Of a stretch of 64,000 bases of DNA, positions 1 to 9,356 are shown in pieces. The notes below the pieces were generated by a model. That model saw only the letters and a list, made by a program, of their open reading frames with translations, was not told the origin of the DNA and did no database searches. Numbering within the stretch: position 1 is the stretch's first letter; the number at the start of each line of letters is the position of its first letter. The DNA comes from Paraniabella hibiscisoli (GTDB lineage: Bacteria; Bacteroidota; Bacteroidia; Chitinophagales; Chitinophagaceae): positions 1,984,001 to 2,048,000 of the forward strand of contig NZ_JAKWBK010000001.1 of the NCBI RefSeq assembly GCF_022512515.1, written 5' to 3'. The position numbers and the translations under genes are program-made.

Positions 1-507
1 GCTTCTCAAAGCCGTAACCAGATCCAGGACCAGATCTTCCATAAACTGGTAGAGAATACAACTATTTCATTCCCTGAACCATTTCTACGTAAATGGCTGA
101 TCACACAGAATGCGCAGGAGCAGGAAGGTCAACCTGCTAAAACTGAAGAGCAGATCGACCAGGAAATGCCTACTTTCCTGAACCAGTTAAAATGGACGCT
201 GATCTCTGAAAAAATTATGAGAGACCAGAAGATCGAGGTAAAACAGGATGAATTAAAAGCTTTCGCCCAGGCACAGTTGTTCAGCTATATGGGTGGCATG
301 ATGCCGAACGATACAGAACAGCCATGGGTGAATGATTATATAGACAGGATGATGAAGGATCGTAAGTATGTAGAAGATGCTTACAACCGTATCCAGTCTC
401 AGAAAGTATTTGAGTGGGCTGAAACACAGATCAAACCTGTTGCACAGCAAATCAGTGCTGAAGACTTCTCTAAAATGGTAAACGAGCATCAACACGCTCA
501 CCGTTAA
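1..507 (+). CDS. tig: Trigger factor, C-terminal part (5'-truncated by window edge)
   Basis: The frame is open from base 1 to the TAA ending at 507, so only the last 168 residues are present. The visible part is rich in Q, E and K and contains FPEPFLRKWL followed by a helical stretch, which matches the substrate-binding C-terminal domain of the ribosome-associated chaperone trigger factor, a peptidyl-prolyl isomerase that binds nascent chains. The tail is His-rich (EHQHAHR). The clpP-clpX genes lie downstream, the usual bacterial tig-clpP-clpX order, but here two unrelated genes are inserted between them. Identity rests on the C-terminal domain and context; the PPIase domain lies outside the window. 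Confidence 0.85.
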   Translation, partial: ASQSRNQIQDQIFHKLVENTTISFPEPFLRKWLITQNAQEQEGQPAKTEEQIDQEMPTFLNQLKWTLISEKIMRDQKIEVKQDELKAFAQAQLFSYMGGMMPNDTEQPWVNDYIDRMMKDRKYVEDAYNRIQSQKVFEWAETQIKPVAQQISAEDFSKMVNEHQHAHR

Positions 508-530
508 TGGAGGTTTAATATATTAATTCT

Positions 531-556
531 AAGGCGCTTTTTAAGCGCCTTTTTTA
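531..556 (+). terminator. Rho-independent terminator of tig
   Basis: A perfect 9-bp stem, AAGGCGCTT (531-539) and AAGCGCCTT (543-551), with a 3-nt loop runs straight into a T tract, 24 bases after the tig stop codon. Confidence 0.85.
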
Positions 557-599
557 TGGAGTCAGCCCAATGCTTTCAGAATGTTTTAGCGCCTCGCTA

Positions 600-1561
600 C
601 TATCTAAAAAGTAACAAACAGGGATCTCTGCCCGAGACCTGATCCAACTCAACCATTACCGCCTGCTTTCGCCGCCTGCCCACACATCTTATATAAACAC
701 AGGAAATAAGCTCCGGGAAATTTTTTACCAGCGAGCTATATATGTAAGGGTCGTGTTGAGAATCATCTCCCAGTAAAACAAAACGTTGGGTGGGATAAGC
801 TTCCAAAATTCTTACGATACGCGCAAATTTACTCGCGTGATTTTTCTGTCCGCTTTTGAACACATTGGAGAGGTTCTGTATTTGATTCAAAAGGCAAATC
901 CCATCAGGCATAGCATTCTTTTCAATAAACTTTCTGATAAAATCGTATAAATTCCATTCACTGCTGCTTACGTAAAAGAATGGATTGGGCTTGTCATAAG
1001 TTGTTTGGGCCAATTGCAAAGCCTGGTAGTGTTTCACTACCCCGTCAAAGGGTTTACGACTATGTGCATTACGGGTCAGTAGCAATTTCAGGCGCTTTAA
1101 AATAGACTCGAATGGGATATTAAGAAAGTATCATCGATGTCTGAAATAAAAGCGAACTGATTGGTTTGGGGTATTATGATATGGGAAATCGCGGTGTTCA
1201 ACAATTGCTGGTCAGCGTTACCTTTTAGTGCCACTTCTACCTTGTATTTGCCGGGCTCCAGCGGCTGTTCGTTGGGCAAATCAACAATAAAAAATCCATC
1301 CGCTGCCGCATTGGTTTCAACTATCTTTCCTTGCCATTTTACCTCGATCAATGCATCTGGCATTGTTTTTATCATAAATGTTTTGAGCAATGCAAGGGTA
1401 TTGTGGAAAAAGCCGTTTTTGTAGATTTCCCTGGGTGATGCAGACTGTGTTAATGCATGGCCCATCAATGTGCAGTGAGTGCTGTTGCCAAAACCTTCGT
1501 AAACCTTCAAATGAGGCTTTTTGATGAGGTGTAATTTTTTATGAATGGCTTCTTTAAACAC
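600..1561 (-). CDS. App1-family phosphatase domain protein (DUF2183-like), frameshifted
   Basis: Two minus-strand frames, 1561-1097 and 1088-600, join into one protein of about 320 residues. The first half has a beta-rich N-terminal domain (VEVKWQGKIV, PGKYKVEVALKG) and ends in DIDDT, the DxDxT nucleophile motif of App1-type phosphatidate phosphatases (HAD-like fold). In the next frame the protein continues SILKRLKLLLTRN and then KPFDGVVKHYQAL, as in this family. The junction near 1100-1110 needs one extra base, so a one-base loss is likely. The start at 1561 lies 12 bp from the divergent lipid kinase start; both may act on phosphatidate/diacylglycerol, which is inference. Family is fairly clear; substrate is not known. 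Confidence 0.7.
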
Positions 1562-1573
1562 GTAGTATATTTT

Positions 1574-2439
1574 ATGCAGGACAAAATTTTATTTGTAGTA
1601 AATGAAAGCTCGGGCGAAAACAATAACGACTGGCAGACAGATATTGAATCCTATTTCAAAGAGAAAGACGTAACATTGGATTTTTACTATCTTCCTGATC
1701 CCGTTGATTGCGATTCGCTTGATCAGTACATAAAAAGTGCCAAAGCAACTAAAGTAGTTGCGGTTGGCGGCGACGGTACAATTTCGCTGGTTGCAAAATC
1801 TATAAAGGGTACAGATATAATCCTGGGTATTGTGCCTGCCGGCTCTGCCAATGGAATGGCCAAAGAGCTGATGATACCTGCAAAGCTTGAAGAAGCCCTG
1901 CAAATAATTGAAAGTGGCAGGCAAACAAGTATGGATACCATTCTTTTGAATAATAAGCACCTTTGCCTGCATTTAAGCGATGTTGGTATTAACGCGCAGC
2001 TGATCAAAAATTTTGAAGATGGTGATACCCGGGGAAAATCGGTTATTTTAAAGTAGCCTGGAAAACAATAGTGCGGAGGCAGATATTAGAAGTGACCATA
2101 AAAAAGAGGAAAAAGCTTTTGCCACAAAGCCATTATGGTCGTTATTGCCAATGCAGGCAAGTATGGTACCGGTGCTGTTATTAACCCGGATGGCGAAATT
2201 GATGACGGCTTATTCGAAATTGTGGTAGTAAAACGCCTTACATTTTGGGGATTTGTAAAGATCATGCTCTCCTGGGTTTCGACAATAAGAATATCGAGAT
2301 TCATCAAACCAGGTCTGTGGACATACTGGCCAAACACCGGGCGCATTTCCAGGTAGATGGTGAATACATCGGGAAAGTAGATAAAATAACAGCAGTTATC
2401 CAACCTGGCAACCTGCAAATTATGCTGCCTTCAATTTAG
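1574..2439 (+). CDS. Diacylglycerol kinase family lipid kinase (YegS/BmrU type), multiply frameshifted
   Basis: The likely start is ATG 1574 (MQDKILFVVN), because an upstream ATG at 1541 would overlap the divergent gene. About 289 residues are expected, normal for the family. The N-terminal half has the catalytic VVAVGGDGT motif and GIVPAGSANGMAKEL, the nucleotide-binding signatures of the DAGK catalytic domain. The C-terminal half has VIANAGKYGTGAVINPDGEIDDGLFEIVVVK and ends in QVDGEYI and a short basic/hydrophobic tail, as in YegS-like lipid kinases. At least four single-base shifts (near 2038, 2105, 2130 and 2270) break the frame; the first looks like AAAA for AAAAA. Predicted to phosphorylate a diacylglycerol-like lipid at the membrane. 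Confidence 0.75.
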
Positions 2440-2629
2440 CCTGATCTGAACGATAACTGCCCAATTGGCCCATATAATACCGGCCATTCAGTCAACATGT
2501 CACAGTTTTTTTGTGTTTTTGTAAGTGGATAGATATTTGATCGCATCCACTTGTACATTTTTCATTATTAGGGTTTAAACCGAATGAAAAATTTTATGTA
2601 CGTTTACTAATAATCAATTTTAGAGACTT

Positions 2630-3310
2630 ATGACCTTTAATTCAGAATTTGAAAAATACGCCGTAAAGCATAAGGGCATTTCAAGTAATACCCTGCATAG
2701 CTACGGTAATCATTTGGTTACAGCACTTACGCCTAATATAATAGAGGAGCGTCCCATGAATGTAGCGGTTATGGATGTTTATAGCCGGCTCATGATGGAT
2801 CGTATCATATTTTTGGGCTATCCTGTTACCGACGAAGTGGCCAACATTATCACTGCCCAGCTATTGTTTCTCGACAGTACTGACCGTGTGCGCGATATCA
2901 ATATGTATATCAACAGCCCGGGTGGCAGCGTATATGCCGGATTAGGTGTTTATGATACTATGCAGTACGTATCGCCTGATGTGGCAACTATTTGTATCGG
3001 AATGGCAGCTTCTATGGCCTGTGTGTTACTGGGGGCAGGTACCAAGGGCAAGCGTGCAGCACTGAAACATTCCCGTATTATGATGCATCAGCCAAGTGGC
3101 GCTATCGGAGGACAAGCCAGCGATATCGAAATTACGGTGAACGAAATCCGCAAGCTTAAAAATGATCTGTATGAAATCGTGAACGACCATACCGGCAAAC
3201 CTATTGAGCAAATTGAAAGAGATTTTGAACGTGATAAATGGATGACTGCTCCCGAAGCAAAAGAATACGGCTTGATCGATGAAGTGTTATTAGTTAACAA
3301 AAAGAAATAA
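2630..3310 (+). CDS. clpP: ATP-dependent Clp protease proteolytic subunit, copy 1
   Basis: An intact 226-residue ClpP. The catalytic serine is in GMAASM (Ser128), the histidine in MMHQPSG (His153), and the acidic residue in the IERDFERD segment (about Asp198). The N-terminal 40 residues are longer than in E. coli ClpP and may include a propeptide. The next gene, 9 bp downstream, is a second ClpP, so the two are probably co-transcribed and may form a mixed tetradecamer with ClpX as unfoldase. Acts in the cytoplasm in protein quality control. Confidence 0.95.
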   Translation: MTFNSEFEKYAVKHKGISSNTLHSYGNHLVTALTPNIIEERPMNVAVMDVYSRLMMDRIIFLGYPVTDEVANIITAQLLFLDSTDRVRDINMYINSPGGSVYAGLGVYDTMQYVSPDVATICIGMAASMACVLLGAGTKGKRAALKHSRIMMHQPSGAIGGQASDIEITVNEIRKLKNDLYEIVNDHTGKPIEQIERDFERDKWMTAPEAKEYGLIDEVLLVNKKK

Positions 3311-3318
3311 GTAATACA

Positions 3319-3975
3319 ATGAACTTTTCAAATATATATAACAATAAATGGGCGCGTCCCATCGTAAGCGATGACGAGGGTGAAGAAGAAGAGCCCAAAG
3401 AGCCACAAGATAAGCGCGATGATTTGATGATGTTGAATAAGCGTCTGGAGCAGATGTTCTTTGATAAAAGAGCCGTGTATTTGTGGGGTGTGGTAGATGA
3501 TAAAAGCGCCCGCGAAGTAACGACCAAGCTATTATTGCTGGAAGCAGACAAGCCTGGTACGCCGATCAATTTCTACATCAACAGCCCGGGTGGAGTGGTT
3601 ACCAGCGGAATGGTAATATATGATACTATGAAAATGATCACCAGCCCGGTGCACACCATTTGTATGGGCCTGGCGGCTTCCATGGGAAGTATCCTGTTAA
3701 GCGGAGGTGAGAAAGGTAACCGTTACATTTATCCTCATGGAGAAGTAATGATCCACCAGCCATCATTGGGCGGCTATATACGTGGTGTGAGCTCTGACCT
3801 GGAAATACAGGCTAAACAGACGCAGCGTGTAAAACATATCGGTGCGAAAATACTCGCGGACAACTGCGGTAAAACCATAGAGGAGATCATGCGCGATTTC
3901 GACCGCGACTACTGGATGGATGCTGAAGAAGCTATCAAATACGGTATCGCGGACAAAATAGTAGAAAAATTATAA
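3319..3975 (+). CDS. clpP: ATP-dependent Clp protease proteolytic subunit, copy 2
   Basis: An intact 218-residue second ClpP with a full triad: Ser121 in GLAASMGS, His146 in MIHQPS, and Asp193 in MRDFDRDYW. It differs from copy 1 by a very acidic N-terminal segment (EGEEEEPKEPQ, residues 20-30). Paired ClpP paralogs in one operon are known in several bacterial groups, where they can form hetero-oligomers; here that is inference. Followed by a strong terminator, so clpX has its own promoter. Confidence 0.95.
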   Translation: MNFSNIYNNKWARPIVSDDEGEEEEPKEPQDKRDDLMMLNKRLEQMFFDKRAVYLWGVVDDKSAREVTTKLLLLEADKPGTPINFYINSPGGVVTSGMVIYDTMKMITSPVHTICMGLAASMGSILLSGGEKGNRYIYPHGEVMIHQPSLGGYIRGVSSDLEIQAKQTQRVKHIGAKILADNCGKTIEEIMRDFDRDYWMDAEEAIKYGIADKIVEKL

Positions 3976-4076
3976 CTTTTATAACAACTACTTGAGACTC
4001 TGCGTAGATTAATCTATTGAATTTTAAATAATTAATCGATTTTGTTAGCAAAACTTTAAGTAGGTAATACTTTTTA

Positions 4077-4103
4077 AAAAACCACTTGTTACAGGTGGTT
4101 TTT
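4077..4103 (+). terminator. Terminator after the clpP pair
   Basis: The arms AAAAACCAC (4077-4085) and GTGGTTTTT (4095-4103) form a stem followed by more T residues. It separates the two clpP genes from clpX. Confidence 0.75.
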
Positions 4104-4104
4104 T

Positions 4105-4112
4105 TAACTTTG
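4105..4112 (+). promoter_or_regulatory. Bacteroidota-type -7 box of clpX
   Basis: TAACTTTG matches the TAnnTTTG -7 consensus and sits 9 bp before the clpX ATG at 4122, just after the upstream terminator. A start site this close implies a very short leader. Confidence 0.5.
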
Positions 4113-4121
4113 TGATTATAT

Positions 4122-5380
4122 ATGAAGGAAAAAATATCAGGTTCTGTTTTACACTGTTCGTTTTGTGGTCGTAGCCGCGATGAGGTAGAAATACTTATTG
4201 CGGGACAGGATGGTCATATTTGCGAGAATTGTGTAGAACATGCCCAGGAAATAATAGACCAGGAACTACATCTTAAAGAAAATCCCCAGGCCCAGGGTTT
4301 TTCGCTGAACGTGAAAAAGCCCATGGAAATCAAGACTTTTTAGATGAATATGTGATAGGCCAGGACGATGCCAAGAAAGTATTGGCAGTTGCCGTTTATA
4401 ATCATTTTAAAAGGTTAAAACAACGGTCTGGTAGAGATATCGATCCACATAATGAAGTGGAGATTGAAAAAAGCAATATCGTAATGGTTGGAGAAACCGG
4501 TACGGGTAAAACTTTGCTGGCGCGAAGTATTGCTAAAGTGTTGAATGTGCCTTTTGCAATTGTGGATGCAACCGTGTTTACTGAAGCCGGTTATGTAGGT
4601 GAAGATGTAGAGAGTATTTTGACCCGTTTGTTACAGGTTTGTAATTATGACGTGGAGGCTGCTGAGCGTGGTATTGTATACATTGATGAGATCGATAAAG
4701 TAGCCCGTAAAAGCGATAATCCAAGCATTACCCGCGATGTAAGTGGTGAAGGGGTACAACAGGGGCTGCTGAAACTGCTGGAAGGGACTGATGTTTTGGT
4801 TCCGCCACAGGGAGGCCGCAAGCATCCTGATCAGAAGCTGATCAAGGTAAATACACACAATATCTTATTTATTTGTGGTGGTGCTTTTGATGGAGTAGAT
4901 AGGATTATCGGTCGCCGGATTCAAACCAATACGATCGGTTTTAATGTGGATAAGGCCCAACAGGAGGAGATGAAAAAGAACCTGTTGAAGTTCGTCAATT
5001 CGCAGGATTTGAAAACCTTTGGATTAATCCCCGAGCTTTTAGGAAGGTTGCCTGTAGTAACCCACCTGGAGCCATTGGATGCAGACACGCTCAGGGACAT
5101 TCTTACAGAGCCGAAGAACGCTTTAATGAAGCAGTATAAGAAGCTATTTGAACTGGAAGGTATTGAGTTAAAGGTGGAGAAAGAGGTATACGATTTCATG
5201 GTTGAAAAAGCGGTAGAATATAAACTGGGGGCCAGGGGCCTGAGAAGCATTTGTGAGAGTATACTTACGGATGCCATGTATGAACTGCCTTCTTCTTCTG
5301 AAAAGTCCTTTACGCTTACCAAAGACTACGCCGAGCGTAAATTCAGCAAGAGTAAGATGGGGTTGGTAAAAGCAGCTTAA
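4122..5380 (+). CDS. clpX: ATP-dependent Clp protease ATP-binding subunit ClpX, frameshifted
   Basis: The N-terminal frame (4122-4343) has the C4 zinc-binding domain (Cys12, Cys15, Cys34, Cys37). The frame from 4340 to 5380 has the AAA+ core: Walker A GETGTGKT, pore loop GYVGEDVE, Walker [10 protein letters not shown], the GGRKHP loop and a typical C-terminal domain. Reading ATCAAGACTTTTTAG as ATCAAGGACTTTTTAGAT restores [11 protein letters not shown], the normal linker, so one G is missing near 4336. The restored length of about 419 residues is normal. ClpX unfolds substrates and feeds them to ClpP; as a core gene it is unlikely to be a true pseudogene. Confidence 0.92.
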
Positions 5381-5418
5381 CAAAATATCCTATTGTAAAT
5401 TCAAAATAAAATTTAAAA

Positions 5419-5568
5419 ATGAACGAATTAGTAGAAAAGTTAAAGGCAGAAGCAGGGCTGACAGATGAGCAGGCCGCCAAAGCTCTCGAAGCCATTAAGA
5501 GTTATGTGGTTGAAAAATTTCCCATGCTGGAAGGTGCTGTAGGTAATCTTTTCGGTAGCGGTAACTAA
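5419..5568 (+). CDS. Small helical protein, 49 residues
   Basis: An ATG at 5419 follows an A-rich leader and opens a 49-residue frame ending at TAA 5566-5568. The sequence starts MNELVEKLKAEAGLTDEQAA and looks like two amphipathic helices followed by a Gly-rich end (GNLFGSGN). It lies 36 bp after clpX and is followed by its own terminator, so it is probably expressed. It resembles short DUF2267/DUF2780-like proteins of Bacteroidota; that relation is my impression from the pattern of residues. Function unknown. Confidence 0.6.
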   Translation: MNELVEKLKAEAGLTDEQAAKALEAIKSYVVEKFPMLEGAVGNLFGSGN

Positions 5569-5593
5569 CAATATAAGTTTTAAACTTAATTTT

Positions 5594-5615
5594 ATAGCAG
5601 GCCATGGCCTGCTAT
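5594..5615 (+). terminator. Palindromic terminator
   Basis: A perfect 22-bp palindrome (arms ATAGCAGGCCA and its complement) followed by TTTAATTT, 25 bp after the small protein gene and just before the next start. Confidence 0.6.
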
Positions 5616-5629
5616 TTTAATTTCATCAT

Positions 5630-6249
5630 ATGCCAACATTCGATCCCAAAGTAGACGCTTACATAGCCAGGGCTGCTGATTTTGCAAAACCAGTATTGGA
5701 GCATTTCAGAGCCATCGTACATAAGGCTTCGCCTGATATCACTGAATCTATTAAATGGGGCGTTCCCTCCTTCGATTACAAAGGGAAAATGCTATGTAGC
5801 CTGGCGGCATTTAAACAGCATTGCGCATTAGGTTTTTGGCTGGGTGCCCAGATAAAGACTTTACAGCCGTACCTGGTAGAAGTGGAAGACCGGGCTTCTG
5901 AGTTTGGCCGGATTGCCCATATTAAGTCAGTGAAGGACCTTCCCAAAAATATGGATCTGTTGGCCGCCGTTAAAGAAGCCATTGCATTGGCGGATGCGGG
6001 TGTGACTTTAAAACGTGCCCCGGCAAAAAAATGGCGGAACCAGCGGTTCCGGAAGTACTGGCCAAAGCTTTGGCAAAGAATAAGACAGCGAAAGCCGTCT
6101 TCGAAAAATTTGCGCCTTCGCACCGTAAAGAATATATACAGTGGATAACCGAAGCCAAAACAGACGCAACACGCGATAAGCGCATCACATCTGCCATAGA
6201 ATGGATTGCCGAAGGAAAAGGTCGAAACTGGAAATATGAACGGAAATAA
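5630..6249 (+). CDS. DUF1801 / YdeI (OmdA-like) family protein, frameshifted
   Basis: The N-terminal part (MPTFDPKVDAYI, then HKASPDITESIKWGVPSFDYKGKMLCSLAAFK) is a DUF1801 domain. The C-terminal part (VPEVLAKALAKNKTAKAVFEKF, then HRKEYIQWITEAKTDATRDKRI) is the OmdA/YdeI bacteriocin-protection-like domain. The two lie in different frames: the run of seven A at 6027-6033 should be eight to give APAKKMAEPAVPEVL. The restored length is about 206 residues, normal for this family. Its exact role is not established; the C-terminal domain is named after a Salmonella protein linked to polypeptide resistance. Confidence 0.75.
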
Positions 6250-6250
6250 G

Positions 6251-8614
6251 CTAACTATATAAGCCGCCCATAAAAGGATCGGTAACAGATATACGTCCTG
6301 TTTCTACATGGCCGGCATATTGCTTTTTGAATACCTTATTGCCATTTATTGCTAATGTAAAGTCGTACCATCCGCTGCTTTTTTCAGATCTATTTTTATC
6401 GACTTGTTAGCACCAGCACCAATAGTATATTGTTGAAGCCCTTTGCCATAAGCATTGTCAGTCAATGATAGTGTTACCCCGGTACTGCTGCTGTTTGAAA
6501 TCTCCAATATTACATTTCCGGTATAGCGGCACTCAAGCCCTTATTCTCTTCGTATTTGCAGTTGATACTCAATGCCGGATCCTGCGTATCGCCCTTGTAA
6601 TGTCTGAAAAAGCCGTTTGCACCATGTATACAGAGATCGTAGATTTGGCGATCAAAACTGTTCAGATCAAGGCTATCCGTCAGCACATCTTTTTCTTTTA
6701 CGGTGTAAAACCAATTTCTACCGGCTTCCTTTTTATAAGTTGAAGGAGTGTAAACATTGAAAGCGGTGCCAATACCCTGCTCATTAGCCCCTGCATTAAA
6801 TTGTAATTCAACTGTGTTCTTGTTTTTATCAAGATGGCAATCGGCGTAGAGTATGTAGGGAAGTGCACAGGCAGGCCGGGTGCCTTTTTCCTGTTCTGCC
6901 ATCCACTTTGATGATTGCCCGGAAAATGACTGGTTCTTATTGATGCTCTGAATGGCAGCTTCCGATAAAGGTTTCGGAACCACCTGCGCAGGTTTGTTTT
7001 TTGCATTCTGAATACCGTCAATTACCTGTGTTTTCTTTAGAAAATCGGGCAAAGGATAACGCTCGCCATTGTAGGGCCTGAATACAGAACTAAGGTCTCC
7101 ACAAACATGTCTGCGCCAGCTACTGATATTGTTGGAGACAATATTTTTCCCGGTTTTCTTTTGCAGGAATTTTTCCAGGAACATTAATGTAGATGTGTGA
7201 TCATGTATCTGAGAATTAACAAAACCACCCCTGCTCCAGGGAGAAGCAACAATCATCGGTACCCGGTAGCCAAGACCAATAGGCCATTTCTTCATCCTGT
7301 CAAAGTCGGAGTCAATATCAATGCCTGCAGATACTTTACCGGTTGTTGGGTCGCCTGGGTTAGGCACTACAAAAGGTGGAAGATGATCATAGTAACCATC
7401 GTTCTCATCGTAATTCAAAATAAAAATGGTTTTCTTCCATACCTCCGGATTTTTGGTAAGTATATTCAATGCTTCAGAAACATACCAGGTGCCGTATAGC
7501 GGAGAGCTGGTATGGTCAGAAAATGCTTGAGGTGCCGCCAACCAGGAAACAGTAGGTAGGTTACCTGAGTCTACATCTTTCCTGAACTGGTGGAAAATAT
7601 CACCGGCAGGTATATTTATCGTTTGCTCGGTGCCTTTATCATCAGTAAAACTGTAGGATCTTAACTGTAGGTATTCTTCCACTTCCATATTATTAGAGAA
7701 TGCCTTGTCAATTAAATTCTTTTCCTTTTGGCTAAGCTGATTGTATTGTGCCAATACTTCGTCTGCTGCTAATGCAGGCTTCGCTCTTGCATTTCCGTGT
7801 TTGCGAAAGTAGGCTGCCAGTTGTACACGATGTCGTTTCACATATTCAATGGCATTATCGCCGTAATTACCCAGCCAGTAATCTGTTCGGTCATCCAGTT
7901 TTGCTGTCCAAATCTCGTTCTGGTAGATCTTCCAGCTGATATCATTATCTTCCAGTAACTCCGGGAAACTGCTCCAGTCAACATAAGCGCCATTGCGAGA
8001 TTCTGCCTGAGAATTATTTACGGCAGGAGTGGTGTCGCCGGTTAAACGCTCCCTGATAGTGCCCGTCCAGAAAAATAAACGGTTGGGTGTTGTGCCGGTG
8101 AGCGAAGAGCAGAAATAGTGATCGCAAAGTGTAAAAGCATCGGCCATTGCATAATAAAAAGGCACATCTGCACGATTGAAATAACCCATGCACATTTCTG
8201 TTTTTTGCGGTATCCATTGATCGTACTTGCCGTTATTTCTTGCCCGGCTTTGGTCTGGCCAGGAATGAGGAAGCCCTCCTGCCAGGTTACCTTGGTTTTA
8301 TTGATGTCTATATGAAAAGGTGCATGGGCATCGCCGTTTTTTGCCTTTTGTATCCAGGCTTTGTTTTTGTCGGGCAGGGTTTTAATTCGGGGATCGTTAA
8401 ATCCACGTACTCCTTTCATACAACCAAATATATGATCGAAGGAGCGGTTCTCCTGCATCAGAAAAACAATATGTTCTGCATCGTAAAAGCTAGTGCCCTC
8501 TGGGGCGTTAATGGAAAGGGCTCTTTTAATACTCGATGGCAATACGTTATTTAAACCGGCAGCTCCTGAAAGTACGGCTGCATTCTTTAAAAAATCTCTT
8601 CTACCCTTGATCAT
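6251..8614 (-). CDS. Phosphocholine-specific phospholipase C, Tat-exported, frameshifted
   Basis: The start at 8614 gives MIKGRRDFLKNAAVLSGAAG, a twin-arginine signal peptide. The mature region has VFLMQENRSFDHIFGCMKGVRGF and the DHTSSPLYG and PYNGERYPLPDF segments typical of the phosphoesterase/phospholipase C superfamily, and a C-terminal beta domain (residues FTLAINGNK, HVETGRISVTDPF). Three one-base losses break the frame: near 8202 (AAA for AAAA, before MCMGYFNRADVPFYY), near 6515 and near 6388 (six A for seven). The restored stop is TAG at 6251-6253. About 787 residues, close to the family norm. It should cleave phosphatidylcholine-like lipids outside the cytoplasm; tatA is also present in this window. 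Confidence 0.85.
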
Positions 8615-8674
8615 ATGGCGCTGTTTTTTGATAATTGTAATACACTTCTAAAGATATAAGACCCGGTTGGGAAT

Positions 8675-8710
8675 AAAGAGGTTGTCCTAAAAATCCCGGA
8701 CAACCTCTTT
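8675..8710. terminator. Strong hairpin, possible bidirectional terminator
   Basis: A perfect 13-bp stem (8675-8687 with 8698-8710; arm AAAGAGGTTGTCC) and a 10-nt loop, with A residues on one side and T residues on the other. It lies between the phospholipase C start and the stop of the next minus-strand gene, so on the minus strand it could end that gene's transcript. Confidence 0.6.
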
Positions 8711-8778
8711 TTATTCGGTAAGGTAATGGTAAGTGGAATCTGTAATGACTAGTAAAGCAGAGCCTCCCGAATGTAATC

Positions 8779-9213
8779 TTATAAATTAATTATAAAATTG
8801 GCCTGCGATACCCAGGTGCCATTGTCATTATAATATACGGTAATTGATCTTGCCTGACTACAACCTGCCTCTGCTTTAAAAAAAACACCAAAGATGTTTT
8901 CTGCGGATGTAACTGCTGTATATGTAACCGGACTGCCATTGACTACGGTATAAAAGGGACACCCGTCATCGCTTACCACTTTAAATTTATTACCAACATT
9001 TAGGTTGTTATACTTAAAGTAAACCGATTTTGTGTAAGGTGATGGAGGAGCGGGAGCAGGGTGAACTGTAATGCCCGTAAGCTTACTTTCCTTTGAACTG
9101 GTTGCGTCATTGCCTTTGATAGCTATATCCATGTTCGATATGGATACTGGTATGTAAGAGGTGAGCGAAAGAGAGAAAATCAGCAATGCGATAATTGATA
9201 GGTTCTTTTTCAT
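8779..9213 (-). CDS. Small exported protein of unknown function
   Basis: 144 residues beginning MKKNLSIIALLIFSLSLTSYIP, a signal peptide with no lipidation cysteine. The mature part has a Pro-rich spacer (HPAPAPPSPYT) followed by a compact beta-rich domain (KSVYFKYNNLNVGN, FKVVSDDGCPFYTVVNG, FFKAEAGCSQARSITVYYN) with two cysteines that could form a disulfide. I do not recognise the family. It follows susD by about 140 bp on the same strand but is separated by a hairpin, so it may be an accessory of the SusCD locus or independent. Confidence 0.6.
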   Translation of the reverse strand: MKKNLSIIALLIFSLSLTSYIPVSISNMDIAIKGNDATSSKESKLTGITVHPAPAPPSPYTKSVYFKYNNLNVGNKFKVVSDDGCPFYTVVNGSPVTYTAVTSAENIFGVFFKAEAGCSQARSITVYYNDNGTWVSQANFIINL

Positions 9214-9317
9214 GTTGTTGTGTTTAGGTGATAAAAATTAAAGAGTGCTAAGATTGATCTGTTGTTTAGTATTGAAAAGGCCTCTCGGTGTTCACGTTTT
9301 AAGAAACATACAGTAAC

Positions 9318-9347
9318 ATGTTAACCTTCACAAGAGAAGGTTAACAT
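9318..9347 (-). terminator. Hairpin at the end of the susCD transcript
   Basis: A perfect 11-bp stem (arm ATGTTAACCTT at 9318-9328, partner at 9337-9347) begins 10 bases past the susD stop. There is no long T run, so it could be a 3'-end stabilising hairpin instead of a terminator. Confidence 0.45.
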
Positions 9348-9356
9348 ATCATTATT

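Noticed and set aside
1541..1573. Upstream ATG for the lipid kinase
   Set aside because: It overlaps the divergent App1-type gene, and the residues before ATG 1574 do not resemble the family.
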